Assembly (NCBI RefSeq): GCF_014385195.1
Contig: NZ_JACRTG010000034.1
Location: 1-64,000 of the forward strand
Direction of reading: 5' to 3'
Origin: Paratissierella segnis
GTDB taxonomy: Bacteria; Bacillota; Clostridia; Tissierellales; Tissierellaceae
DNA length: 64,000 nucleotides
The notes beneath the pieces are model-generated. The model searched no databases. It was given only the letters and a program-made list of their open reading frames with translations, and was not told the origin of the DNA. Of this stretch, positions 8,600-17,493 are shown in pieces. The translations under genes were made by a program, and so were the position numbers. How positions within the stretch are numbered: position 1 is the first letter of the stretch; each line of letters begins with the position of its first letter.

Positions 8600-11019
8600 T
8601 TTATCACCTCTAATACACCTCTAAAGTAGTGGCCATTTGTAATATTATTTTGTGATTTGAATTCTTCTATAAAATTTAGAAGATCGTTATAGCCTTTTAA
8701 ATTGTTTATATAATCATATAATACACTTTGAATCTTGGAAATATCCTTGATTTCATTTGTGAAATCAAGTCTTGCCATATTGATGCCTGCGGCAAAGATT
8801 TTATCTATACTATCCAATACAAATATAGGCACTGAATTATATATAACCGAATAACCATTCTTTCTTTGCGTTTCAAAGATAAAATCCTTCCTATCTTTTA
8901 ATCCATAGCCTTTAGAAAATTTACATGCTTTGCAATTTCTATCGTCCTTGCAGCCTTTAACTATAGCCATAGGGCAATTTCCCGTAATCATTACCGGAAG
9001 ATATCCATAAACAATCCCCTCAATATTTCCTTCCACCTTTTCGGTTATTTTTTTAATCTGTTGTAAATTCAACTCCGGGGAAAGAGTAAAACTTGATATA
9101 CCCAAATTATTTAAAAATTTAATTGAAAAGGAATTAAAGAGATTTAACCCTGTATCACAGTGGATTTTCAAATCGAAACTGTCGCTAAAATATTTCAGTG
9201 AGCCTAAATTGGATACTGATATTCCATCAACTAGTTGAGAAATTGGGCTTATATAATTTCTTAGTTCATCCAAATCTTTTTGATATAGAACTCTTCCGGT
9301 AGATATATAGACTTCCTTATCCTTAGATTTTATTTTGTTTACAACTTCATATAAATTATCGTAAAATCCCAAATAAATTCTATCCAATTTGTTTAAGTCC
9401 AGTTGATTAAATTGTTCCAACGATTCTACGCTAATCGATAGCTTTTTATATGATTTTTTATTTCCCCTTTTAGATTTAAAAACCTCAAATTTTAATTGAT
9501 TAAAAACCTCATCATTTATCGGCTTTCTATGACTTGAATTTCTAATTTTCTCATTTAATTTGTCTATAACATCTCTTCTCAATTGATTTAATACGCTTAA
9601 GGGTAAATAAGCGTTATCGTCCAGTGATACACTGCACTTATTTGCATAATAAAATGTATCACCAAGCTTGGATATTTGCTCATGTATCTTTTCCTTGGTT
9701 AAAGCTATTTTTATGCCCTTTTCTACATATGTTTCACCAGTTGCTTCTACAATGATATCTTTATATCTTAATTTTATCTTAGGTCTTTCACCAATTTTTA
9801 CCACTATCTCAATATCAATAGGAAATTTCTCTAAAGATTCATATGAAAGTCTGGCTTCACGCAACAATTTTTCACTGGATGTCTTATAAACCTTTGAATC
9901 TTTCAATACATTCCCAATCTTATTAAATCTAACAGTCTCCCCATTTTTCCCATTAACCGGAGATTTAAAACCTTTATATTCTCCATTTGCTAGTTGAAAT
10001 TCAAGTCCGTCATTCTCATTTATTTCTCCATCCAATAATATTGAAACATAGTTTTTTTCCACCTTTATGACTTTTCCTATATACACGCCTCTATTGTCCG
10101 GTCTATCCTTTGAAACAAAAGTACTTCCAAAATCCCCAAAAGCCAATCCTTTGGTAAATCCTCTATTAAATATTTGTTCTACATTTCTTTTATCCAATTC
10201 TGACAATGAACTGCAGGAGTAATCAATAGCTTTTCTATAAGCACTGACCACTGTAGCCACATATTCGGGCCTTTTCATTCTTCCCTCAATCTTTAGGGAG
10301 GTTATACCAGCATCTATTATCTTTTCGATATTTTCCAAAGAATTTAAATCCATAGGACTTAAAACATATTTTTTATCCCAGCCTTTAAGCAATTTACCTT
10401 CCTCATCAACTACTGAATAAGCCATTCTACATGGTCCGGCACATGCTCCTCTATTTCCACTTCTGCCTCCAATCAAGCTGCTCATCAGACATTGTCCTGA
10501 ATAGGACATACATAACGCACCATGAATAAAATTTTCTAATTCAATAGAAGAATTTTTATTTATTTGTTCTATTTCTTCAATAGGCGTTTCTCTGGCTAAA
10601 ACAACTCTTGTAAAGCCTAGTCCTTCTAAAAATTTTACGCCTTGTAAATTATTAATGGTCATTTGGGTGCTGCCATGTATATGAAGCTCAGAGAATATTT
10701 TTCTCACAATATTTGAAAGTCCAATATCTTGTATGATTACAGCATCCACGTTTATATCATATAGGTACTTAATATAATCTATGACATCATTCATTTCGGC
10801 ATCGTCTACAAGTATATTGGCAGTAACATATACGCTTACACCATGTAAATGAGCATATAAAACGGCTTCCTTAAGCTTTTCTAAGTCAAAGTTAGAAGCA
10901 TAAATCCTTGCATTAAATAATTTTCCGCCTAAATACACTGCATCGGCACCATTCCTTACTGCAGCATATAGACTTTCCATATTCCCCACAGGTGCAAGTA
11001 ATTCGATTTTTTTAGTCAC
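8596..11019 (-). CDS. U32 family peptidase-like protein, RlhA type
   Basis: This 807-residue protein has an N-terminal TIM-barrel-like U32 domain with the signature E-N-F-I-H-G-A-L-C and a second cysteine (about 162-177), followed by CAGPC (about 193-197). Further cysteines near the C-terminus (CKDDRNCKAC) could complete a metal site. The length and central extension match U32 proteins with a DUF3656 region, the group containing E. coli RlhA, which hydroxylates C2501 of 23S rRNA. A function in rRNA hydroxylation is therefore the best guess, with peptidase activity less likely. It overlaps mutS2 by 4 bases. Confidence 0.85.
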   Translation of the reverse strand: MTKKIELLAPVGNMESLYAAVRNGADAVYLGGKLFNARIYASNFDLEKLKEAVLYAHLHGVSVYVTANILVDDAEMNDVIDYIKYLYDINVDAVIIQDIGLSNIVRKIFSELHIHGSTQMTINNLQGVKFLEGLGFTRVVLARETPIEEIEQINKNSSIELENFIHGALCMSYSGQCLMSSLIGGRSGNRGACAGPCRMAYSVVDEEGKLLKGWDKKYVLSPMDLNSLENIEKIIDAGITSLKIEGRMKRPEYVATVVSAYRKAIDYSCSSLSELDKRNVEQIFNRGFTKGLAFGDFGSTFVSKDRPDNRGVYIGKVIKVEKNYVSILLDGEINENDGLEFQLANGEYKGFKSPVNGKNGETVRFNKIGNVLKDSKVYKTSSEKLLREARLSYESLEKFPIDIEIVVKIGERPKIKLRYKDIIVEATGETYVEKGIKIALTKEKIHEQISKLGDTFYYANKCSVSLDDNAYLPLSVLNQLRRDVIDKLNEKIRNSSHRKPINDEVFNQLKFEVFKSKRGNKKSYKKLSISVESLEQFNQLDLNKLDRIYLGFYDNLYEVVNKIKSKDKEVYISTGRVLYQKDLDELRNYISPISQLVDGISVSNLGSLKYFSDSFDLKIHCDTGLNLFNSFSIKFLNNLGISSFTLSPELNLQQIKKITEKVEGNIEGIVYGYLPVMITGNCPMAIVKGCKDDRNCKACKFSKGYGLKDRKDFIFETQRKNGYSVIYNSVPIFVLDSIDKIFAAGINMARLDFTNEIKDISKIQSVLYDYINNLKGYNDLLNFIEEFKSQNNITNGHYFRGVLEVIK

Positions 11020-11030
11020 TAAAATTTCAC

Positions 11031-11579
11031 CTATCTTTTATCTTTGTTTAATGATTTCAAAGCTTCATTAAGCTCTTTTTTAGCCTCTATTAATTCAAGT
11101 TGATTTTCAAAATTTTTATCCTGAAGACTTTTATTCAATTTATGTAATTCAGATATTTCATTCTCTGCTAGCTCTAATTTTTCCTTTAGCTCATTCATTT
11201 CATTGAATAAATTCTCTTTGCTCAATTTTTCCCTAATAAAATCATCTTTATATTCTAAATTGATTTTTTCCAATTCAGCAATTCTTGCCTTGGAATCTTC
11301 AAGTTCTTTTGATACTCCATCAAATTTCTCTAAAGGCTTTTTAGCTTTTTGCTCCAATTCTTTTAATTTTGAATTTGCTTTATAATATTCATCTGCTATA
11401 TTTAGAGCTGCCAATGTTGCTGCCATAGTTTGACTAAGTCTATCATTTTTGGAAGAGAGGTTTTTTATCTTTTGATCCACGTAGTATGCAAGGTCCCTAA
11501 TATAGTCTTCGTGTTCAGTTGCAACTACTGTTAGGTTACGACCATCAATTACTACATTAACTTTGTTTTTATCAGTCAT
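11031..11579 (-). CDS. zapA: Cell division protein ZapA
   Basis: This 182-residue protein has an N-terminal ZapA domain (about 1-90, beginning with KVNVVIDGRNLTVVA and containing the AALNIADEY helix). The remaining 90 residues form a long coiled coil, an extension often seen in Clostridia. ZapA binds FtsZ and bundles protofilaments at the division ring. It sits between the U32 gene and pheT, 11 bases from the former, as in many Firmicutes. Confidence 0.92.
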   Translation of the reverse strand: MTDKNKVNVVIDGRNLTVVATEHEDYIRDLAYYVDQKIKNLSSKNDRLSQTMAATLAALNIADEYYKANSKLKELEQKAKKPLEKFDGVSKELEDSKARIAELEKINLEYKDDFIREKLSKENLFNEMNELKEKLELAENEISELHKLNKSLQDKNFENQLELIEAKKELNEALKSLNKDKR

Positions 11580-11681
11580 AATTGATTTGCCCCCTATAAA
11601 TATTCTAATTATATAATACTACAAAGATTTATAAATACCTTCTATTTTTTAAAAAAGGAGTAGAAATAATCTACTCCCATA

Positions 11682-14075
11682 CTAGCTTCTTAACTTAGCA
11701 TCTAAACTATTTTCTAAATCCGCAATTATCAATTTTTGAATATTGTTTATTTCCATCTCAGTAAGGGTTCTCTCATAGGATCTGTAAGTAATAGAATATG
11801 CTACTGATTTTAACCCTTCTCCTATTTGTCCTCCCCTATAGATATCAAATAGTTCCAATGAATCTATTAGCCCACTTCCATGTTTAAGTATTATTTTTTC
11901 AATCTCTCCAACCATAATATCCTCTTTTACTACGACTGCGATATCTCTGCTCATGGAAGGATATTTAGGTAGAGGTTTGTATTTGATCTCTAAATTTGTA
12001 AGCTCTACTATTTTATCAAAATCCAATAAACAAGCATATACTCTTTCTTTTAAATCATAGTTATTGATAACATTTATATGAACTTCACCTAAGATACCGA
12101 GTGACTCACCTTTGATTGAAAGCTTAGCTGTTCTTCCGGGATGAAAGGATGGATTGTTTTCTTCTCTTGAAAATTCAATATCCTTAATTCCCAGTCTTCC
12201 CAAGGTCTTTTCAACTATTTCTTTTAAATAATAGAAGTCTTTATCCCCATAAAAACTTATGGACAATAATTTCTTTTCTATGGGTAAATCCTTTACGGGT
12301 AAGCTCTTAGGAATAAAAATATTTCCGATTTCAAAGGCATACATACTCTCAACGCCATGGTTATAGTTTCTGCTCAATAACTCCATCATATTTGAAAGCA
12401 AAGTAGTTCTCATGACGCTGTAGTCCTCTCCCAATGGATTTATAAGTTTTACGTATTGCCTCTCTATAGCATCCTGTGGAAGATTTATTTTATCATAGGC
12501 CTTAGGACTGATAAATGAATAAGTCATTACTTCATTAAATCCTAATCCCGTTAATATTGACTTAACCTTATCTTCAATATTTTTCTTATATGACTTTTCT
12601 CCCCTTGTCAATGCTCCTATCAAAGGCTTACTCTCTATATTGTGAAGCCCGTAGAGTCTTCCGATTTCCTCAATCAAGTCGGCCTCAATGCTTAAATCCA
12701 ATCTATACGTTGGTATTGTTGTATGGATTAATTTCCCGTCATATATGGATTTTAAACCCAATCCGTTTAGATAACCCAACATTTTATTTGAGGAAATTTC
12801 GGTCCCCAATAGCTTATTAGCTCTTTCAGGTCTTAGAGTAATCGTCTTAGGTTCTACTTTTTGCTCATATATATCTATCTCACCTTTAACAACCGTACCG
12901 GCACCTATTAGCTCTACCAATTGACAAACCCTGTTTACTGCCTTTTCACATAAATTGGGATCAATGCCTTTTTCAAACCTTGCAGATGCCTCAGTTCTTA
13001 ACCCAAGTTTCTTTGACGTTAGCCTAACGCTTTTATCACTAAAATTAGCGCCTTCTATAAATACCTGTTTTGTGTCTTTGGTAATTTCAGAATCAAATCC
13101 TCCCATAACGCCGGCAATGCCTATGGGATTTTTCCCATCTGCGATTATCAAATCATTGGTACTTAAATTACGCTCTATGCCGTCTAGAGTAGCCATTACT
13201 TCATTTTCATTTGCTTGGCGGACAACAATTTTTTTACCGTCTAATTTCCCCAGATTATAAGCATGTAAAGGTTGGCCATATTCCAACATTACAAAATTGG
13301 TAATATCAACTATATTGCTAATAGGTCTAACTCCTGCCTCCATCAACCTCGACTGTAGCCATAATGGGGATTCTTTTATAGTAACATCTTTTATTACCTT
13401 GCCATAAAACCTAACACAGTTATGGGATTTCACTTCCACACCATTAAAATAATCATCAATTTTATCAGCTTCATTTTTAATTTCAATTTCAGGTTCTTTT
13501 AATTCACAATTAAAAGTAGCCGCAGTTTCCCTAGCCATGCCAATTATGCTAAGGCAATCCGGCCTATTTGGTGTAATTTCAAATTCTATTGCTTGATCAT
13601 CTAAATTCAATATATCTATGATATCCATGCCCAAAGGATATTCCTTGTTCAAGATAAAAATCCCTTCTTTTGATTCCTTTGGAATTACAGTATCACTATA
13701 GCCTAATTCCCTAAGGGAACATAACATCCCAAATGAATCAATGCCTCTAAAATTTGTGACTTCAATACTTATGCCATTTGGTAATTTAGCTCCAACAAGA
13801 GCCACAGGTACAAAGTCTCCTACATGTAAATTATTAGCACCGGTAGCTATGATTAGTTTTTCTTTCCCCACGTCAACATTACATATTACCAATTTATCGG
13901 CATTAGGATGTTTTTCAATATTTAATATCTTGCCAACAACTATATTTTCAACACCTTTATTGAAATTGGATATTGATTCAACATGGGAACCCGATAATGT
14001 AAGCCCATCTGCCAATTCCCTAGTTGTTTTATCTATTTCTATATAATCTTTTAACCATCTTATAGGCAATAGCAT
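11682..14075 (-). CDS. pheT: Phenylalanyl-tRNA synthetase beta subunit
   Basis: PheT pairs with PheS in the alpha2-beta2 enzyme that charges tRNA-Phe. The 797-residue product has an EMAP/OB-fold tRNA-binding domain near residues 40-150, B3/B4 editing and B5 domains in the middle, and a C-terminal ferredoxin-fold anticodon-binding domain. The length is typical. It follows pheS by 21 bases in one operon. Confidence 0.97.
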   Translation of the reverse strand: MLLPIRWLKDYIEIDKTTRELADGLTLSGSHVESISNFNKGVENIVVGKILNIEKHPNADKLVICNVDVGKEKLIIATGANNLHVGDFVPVALVGAKLPNGISIEVTNFRGIDSFGMLCSLRELGYSDTVIPKESKEGIFILNKEYPLGMDIIDILNLDDQAIEFEITPNRPDCLSIIGMARETAATFNCELKEPEIEIKNEADKIDDYFNGVEVKSHNCVRFYGKVIKDVTIKESPLWLQSRLMEAGVRPISNIVDITNFVMLEYGQPLHAYNLGKLDGKKIVVRQANENEVMATLDGIERNLSTNDLIIADGKNPIGIAGVMGGFDSEITKDTKQVFIEGANFSDKSVRLTSKKLGLRTEASARFEKGIDPNLCEKAVNRVCQLVELIGAGTVVKGEIDIYEQKVEPKTITLRPERANKLLGTEISSNKMLGYLNGLGLKSIYDGKLIHTTIPTYRLDLSIEADLIEEIGRLYGLHNIESKPLIGALTRGEKSYKKNIEDKVKSILTGLGFNEVMTYSFISPKAYDKINLPQDAIERQYVKLINPLGEDYSVMRTTLLSNMMELLSRNYNHGVESMYAFEIGNIFIPKSLPVKDLPIEKKLLSISFYGDKDFYYLKEIVEKTLGRLGIKDIEFSREENNPSFHPGRTAKLSIKGESLGILGEVHINVINNYDLKERVYACLLDFDKIVELTNLEIKYKPLPKYPSMSRDIAVVVKEDIMVGEIEKIILKHGSGLIDSLELFDIYRGGQIGEGLKSVAYSITYRSYERTLTEMEINNIQKLIIADLENSLDAKLRS

Positions 14076-14096
14076 CTTAACACATCCTTCCCTAGA

Positions 14097-15119
14097 TTAA
14101 AATTGTTCCAGAAATCTATTGTCATTATCAAATAGAAGTCTAATATCATTGAGCCCGTATTTGACCATAGTAATCCTGTCTATTCCCATTCCAAAGGCAA
14201 ATCCTGTGTATTTATCTGAATCAATCCCACAATTTTCAAGCACTTTAGGATGTACCATTCCGCATCCCAAAAGCTCCATACTCCACCCGGTATTATTGCA
14301 CGCAGGACACCCCTTACCTCTACACGCCATGCAGGTAACATCCACCTCGGCACTTGGTTCGGTAAAAGGGAAATAATGAGGTCTATATCTGGTCTTCATA
14401 TCTTTACCAAATAGTTCTTTAATAAAAATATCTAATGTATGAATCAAATTTGCCATGGATATATTTTCATCTACTACCAGTCCTTCTATTTGATGAAACA
14501 TCGGAGAATGCGTATCATCAACATCATCAAACCTAAATGTTCTGCCAGCTGACACTATTCTTAAAGGAGCTCCGTACTCCTTCATAGCTCTTATCTGCAC
14601 CGGTGATGTATGTGTTCTTAACAAGATATCCTCAGTTATATAAAAGGTATCGGATAAGTCTCTGGATGGATGATTTTCAGGGGAATTGAGCGCATCAAAG
14701 TTATTTTCTACAGTCTCAATTTCCGGACCATCAACCACAGTAAATCCCATACTAATAAACAAATCTTCCAATTCCTCAATTGTTGATAAAAGAGGATGTC
14801 TATGACCGATTCTTTCTTTATTGGTTGAAATGCTGATATCTATCTTTTCTTTTTCCATCTTTTCATATTTTTGTTTTTCGATTAGCTCTTCTTTAACACA
14901 ATTGATTTTATTTTCTATTTCATTTCTGACTTCGTTTGCAATTTGCCCTATTACAGGTCTTTCTTCTTTGCTTAAACGTCCCATCTCTTTAAGTATAGAT
15001 GTCAATTCGCCTTTTTTGCCTAAGAACTTTACCCTTAAATCCTCTAATTCACCTAAGCTGGTAACATTGTCCATTGTCTGTAAAGCTCTTGATCTTATTT
15101 CCCCTAACTTTTCCTTCAT
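14097..15119 (-). CDS. pheS: Phenylalanyl-tRNA synthetase alpha subunit
   Basis: This is the catalytic subunit of the Phe enzyme. The 340-residue product has an N-terminal coiled coil (1-90) and a class II catalytic core with the motif FRFDDVDDTHSPMFHQ. Motif 3 lies near GFAFGMGIDRI. It also has a four-cysteine cluster (CMACRGKGCPAC) seen in many bacterial PheS proteins. The frame is open 11 codons further upstream, but the ATG at 15119 has AAAGGAG at the right spacing and gives the normal family length. Confidence 0.97.
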   Translation of the reverse strand: MKEKLGEIRSRALQTMDNVTSLGELEDLRVKFLGKKGELTSILKEMGRLSKEERPVIGQIANEVRNEIENKINCVKEELIEKQKYEKMEKEKIDISISTNKERIGHRHPLLSTIEELEDLFISMGFTVVDGPEIETVENNFDALNSPENHPSRDLSDTFYITEDILLRTHTSPVQIRAMKEYGAPLRIVSAGRTFRFDDVDDTHSPMFHQIEGLVVDENISMANLIHTLDIFIKELFGKDMKTRYRPHYFPFTEPSAEVDVTCMACRGKGCPACNNTGWSMELLGCGMVHPKVLENCGIDSDKYTGFAFGMGIDRITMVKYGLNDIRLLFDNDNRFLEQF

Positions 15120-15142
15120 CTGTTGGACTCCTTTCAAAAACA

Positions 15143-15169
15143 AAGACCTCATTCCCCGGAAAAGGTCTC
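15143..15169 (-). promoter_or_regulatory. Leader hairpin of pheST
   Basis: In the 70-base leader of pheS, AGACCT (15163-15168) pairs with AGGTCT (15144-15149), with a smaller TTC/GAA inner stem. A TTTGTTTTT run follows directly before the ribosome binding site. It has the shape of a weak terminator or attenuator. The leader is too short for a T-box and has no T-box sequence. Confidence 0.5.
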
Positions 15170-15189
15170 AAAATCCTTATATTTACTAA

Positions 15190-15218
15190 ATTATAGCATT
15201 ATATATTTTAAAACTCAA
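15190..15218 (-). promoter_or_regulatory. Promoter of pheS-pheT
   Basis: On the minus strand TTGAGT (15213-15218) and TATAAT (15190-15195) are separated by 17 bases, about 70 bases upstream of the pheS start. Confidence 0.75.
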
Positions 15219-15251
15219 GAAATATCGTCATTTTTATCAATTCATACCCAC

Positions 15252-16070
15252 TCAGTGAAATTTCATAAAATGTAATGGTGCCTTTCGCTGTTTCATAGCC
15301 TCATACATAATAATAGAGGCTGCAACTCCGGCATTTAATGATTCGGACTTTCCGGGCATAGGTATTTTTATAAGTTTATCGGCCATTTTAATTATCCTTT
15401 CATCAACGCCTCTTGATTCATTTCCAATAATTATGACATGCTTTTCATTATAATCTATCTTATAATTCGGAACACTTCCCATCAATGAAGTTGCATATAT
15501 TTTATAATTTTTATTTTTAAGACTTTCTAAAGCATCAATGCTGTTGTTTGTATAATAAATAGGCGCTCTAAAAATAGAACCCATCGTCGCCCTAACTACT
15601 TTTGGATTATAAGGATCTACACAATTTTCACCCAATACAATTCCCGGGAAGCTAAAAGCATCACAAGATCTAATGATAGTGCCGATATTTCCCGGATCCT
15701 GTAATCCATCTAAAAATAAATAAGATGACCTTATATCCGCATCATGATCTAATAAACTAATCCTAAATTCGCCAACAGCTAATATGCCCTGCGGATTATC
15801 AGTATCACAAATTTCTTTAAAAATATTGTCAGGAACCTTTATTAGGTTTTTAAAAGAAGAATTCCCATCACAAAATTTTTGACCTTCTTTTGTTGATAAT
15901 AGCGTACTATTTAATACAATATATTTTAAATTGACATTGTTTGAAATAGCTTCTTCTATAATCTTGATGCCTTCCATTAGGAACAATCTATTTTCCCATC
16001 TATCCTTTTTCCTATACAAGCTCTTTATCTCTTTTATTATCGGATTTTTAAGAGATGTGATCTCAATCAT
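15252..16070 (-). CDS. SpoU/TrmH-family RNA 2'-O-methyltransferase
   Basis: This 272-residue protein has an N-terminal substrate-binding domain (about 1-95) and a knotted SPOUT domain. The three SpoU motifs are present: DPGNIGTIIRSCDAF (motif 1), IIGNESRGV (motif 2) and IPMPGKSESLNAGVAASI (motif 3). These enzymes methylate ribose in rRNA or tRNA with SAM; the exact target is not clear, but RlmB-like action on 23S rRNA is the usual annotation. An in-frame GTG at 16082 is part of the ribosome binding site (GTGAGG), so the ATG at 16070 is the better start. It precedes pheST and follows rplT. Confidence 0.9.
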   Translation of the reverse strand: MIEITSLKNPIIKEIKSLYRKKDRWENRLFLMEGIKIIEEAISNNVNLKYIVLNSTLLSTKEGQKFCDGNSSFKNLIKVPDNIFKEICDTDNPQGILAVGEFRISLLDHDADIRSSYLFLDGLQDPGNIGTIIRSCDAFSFPGIVLGENCVDPYNPKVVRATMGSIFRAPIYYTNNSIDALESLKNKNYKIYATSLMGSVPNYKIDYNEKHVIIIGNESRGVDERIIKMADKLIKIPMPGKSESLNAGVAASIIMYEAMKQRKAPLHFMKFH

Positions 16071-16132
16071 TTTATTCCTCACTTTGTTTTTAATTGATTA
16101 AGTATATGCCCTACTATTTTCCGTATATAAAG

Positions 16133-16160
16133 CAAAAAAGTTCCTTAACGGGAACTTTTT
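16133..16160 (-). terminator. Terminator of the infC-rpmI-rplT operon
   Basis: On the minus strand AAAAAGTTCC and GGAACTTTTT form a stem with loop CGTTAA, running into TTTTTTGC. It directly follows the rplT stop codon. Confidence 0.85.
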
Positions 16161-16162
16161 AA

Positions 16163-16513
16163 CTACGCACCTTTTGCTATCTCGACTAATTTTGCAAAAC
16201 CTTCTGCATCATGGATTGCCATTTCAGATAACATTTTTCTATTTATATCTATATTCGCTTTCTTTAAACCATTTATAAATTTGCTATAGCTCATTCCATT
16301 CATTCTTGCTGCAGCATTGATTCTGGAAATCCAAAGCTTCCTAAAATCTCTCTTTCTTTGTTTACGTCCTATATAAGCATAATTTAATGATTTCATTACA
16401 GCTTGATTTGCAGTTTTAAATAGCTTACCCTTAGCTCCATAATAGCCCTTGGCTTGTTTCAATACTTTCTTATGTCTTTTTTTAGCGTTTACTCCTCTTT
16501 TTACTCTTGCCAT
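16163..16513 (-). CDS. rplT: Ribosomal protein L20
   Basis: This 116-residue, highly basic protein binds 23S rRNA early in 50S assembly. The sequence MARVKRGVNAKKRHKK at the start and the FRKLWISRINAAAR segment are diagnostic. In Firmicutes L20 also represses its own operon by binding the infC leader, and a leader of that kind is present upstream at about 17275-17430. It is last in the operon and followed by a strong terminator. Confidence 0.98.
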   Translation of the reverse strand: MARVKRGVNAKKRHKKVLKQAKGYYGAKGKLFKTANQAVMKSLNYAYIGRKQRKRDFRKLWISRINAAARMNGMSYSKFINGLKKANIDINRKMLSEMAIHDAEGFAKLVEIAKGA

Positions 16514-16548
16514 TGATGTAATTCCTCCTATAACCTTATCTTAATTTC

Positions 16549-16740
16549 TTATGGTAACATTGAATTAATTCTTTTTTTATCGCCCTTGCTTACTAAAGTA
16601 GCTTTTCTTAAATTTCTAACTCTTTTTGGCGACTTTTTACCTGTTTTATGGCTTTTATATGCTTTATATCTTTTTAATTGTCCTGATCCAGTTCTTTTAA
16701 ATCTCTTTGCTGAACCTCTGTGTGTTTTCATTTTTGTCAT
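16549..16740 (-). CDS. rpmI: Ribosomal protein L35
   Basis: This 63-residue basic protein begins MTKMKTHRGSAKRFKRTGSG and shows the KSHKTGKKSPKRVRNLR segment typical of L35. It is the middle gene of the conserved infC-rpmI-rplT operon. Confidence 0.98.
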   Translation of the reverse strand: MTKMKTHRGSAKRFKRTGSGQLKRYKAYKSHKTGKKSPKRVRNLRKATLVSKGDKKRINSMLP

Positions 16741-16757
16741 GACATTTCCTCCTAAAC

Positions 16758-17270
16758 TTACTCTGATTTTGGTGCTAAAAACATTACCATGTTTCTGCCT
16801 TCAAGCTTTGCACTTTTTTCTACCATGCCAAATTCTTCAGTAATCTTTATAAAATCATCTAATACATTTTTACCTATTTCTGTATGACCCATTTCTCTTC
16901 CTCTAAATCTAACAGAAACTTTTACTTTGTCTCCGGATTTAAGAAACTCAATAGCTCTATTGGCTTTAACATTTAAGTCATGAGTTTCAATGTTTGGAGT
17001 CAATCTGATTTCTTTAATATTGATTATTTTTTGATTTTTTCTTGCTTCTTTCTCCTTTTTTGCCATCTCATATTTATACTTTCCATAATCCATTATCCTG
17101 CACACAGCAGGTTTGGCATTTGGAGCTACATTGACTAAATCCAATCTTCTATCATTAGCTATTTCCAGAGCTTTACGTATTGGCACAACACCTAGTTGAC
17201 TTCCGTCGGTATCGATTAATCTGACTTCCTTCTCTCTTATCTCTTCATTGATTTGAAGTTCCTTAATAAT
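16758..17270 (-). CDS. infC: Translation initiation factor IF-3, AUU start
   Basis: IF-3 binds the 30S subunit and checks start-codon pairing. The product is about 170 residues, with the N-domain (ELQINEEIREKEVRLID and following) and the C-domain containing KVKVSVRFRGREM. The frame stays open upstream to an ATG at 17357, but that would lie inside the leader hairpin. AGGAGGT sits 6 bases before ATT at 17268-17270 (a second ATT follows), so translation most likely starts at AUU, as known for infC in other bacteria. That rare start lets IF-3 regulate itself. Confidence 0.93.
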   Translation of the reverse strand: MIKELQINEEIREKEVRLIDTDGSQLGVVPIRKALEIANDRRLDLVNVAPNAKPAVCRIMDYGKYKYEMAKKEKEARKNQKIINIKEIRLTPNIETHDLNVKANRAIEFLKSGDKVKVSVRFRGREMGHTEIGKNVLDDFIKITEEFGMVEKSAKLEGRNMVMFLAPKSE

Positions 17271-17274
17271 ACAG

Positions 17275-17430
17275 CACCTCCTAAATTTAAAAATAAAAGC
17301 GGGTATAGAATACCCGCTTTTACGCACAAAAATATAATCGCAATTATAGCTTTTCATCGTTTAACCTTATGAGCCTTAGCTATAAGGTGAGAAGCGGACC
17401 TTCTACTTAATTCACCCATATTTAATTCCT
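17275..17430 (-). promoter_or_regulatory. infC leader: L20-type regulatory RNA with terminator
   Basis: About 155 bases of leader separate the promoter from the infC AUU. It contains GGTCCGCTTCTCACC and GGTTAAACGATG elements resembling the Firmicute L20 leader, which L20 binds. A perfect hairpin (AAAAGCGGGTA with TACCCGCTTTT, 17295-17321) follows, with TTTTATTTTTAAA after it. The hairpin is a premature terminator just before the ribosome binding site. The L20-leader assignment is from memory of the element and its position. Confidence 0.78.
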
Positions 17431-17435
17431 TATAA

Positions 17436-17464
17436 ATTATATGCTATAAAATTTTATTTGTCAA
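17436..17464 (-). promoter_or_regulatory. Consensus promoter of infC-rpmI-rplT
   Basis: On the minus strand TTGACA (17459-17464) and TATAAT (17436-17441) are separated by 17 bases, a perfect consensus sigma-A promoter, reading into the infC leader. Confidence 0.9.
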
Positions 17465-17493
17465 ATAAAATTTTGCTATTAACCTATTATCTG

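Noticed and set aside
15119..15218. T-box leader for pheS
   Set aside because: Leader too short and no AGGGTGG-type sequence.
17271..17357. N-terminal extension of infC from an ATG at 17357
   Set aside because: It would be translated through the leader terminator and gives residues unlike IF-3; the AUU start has the binding site.
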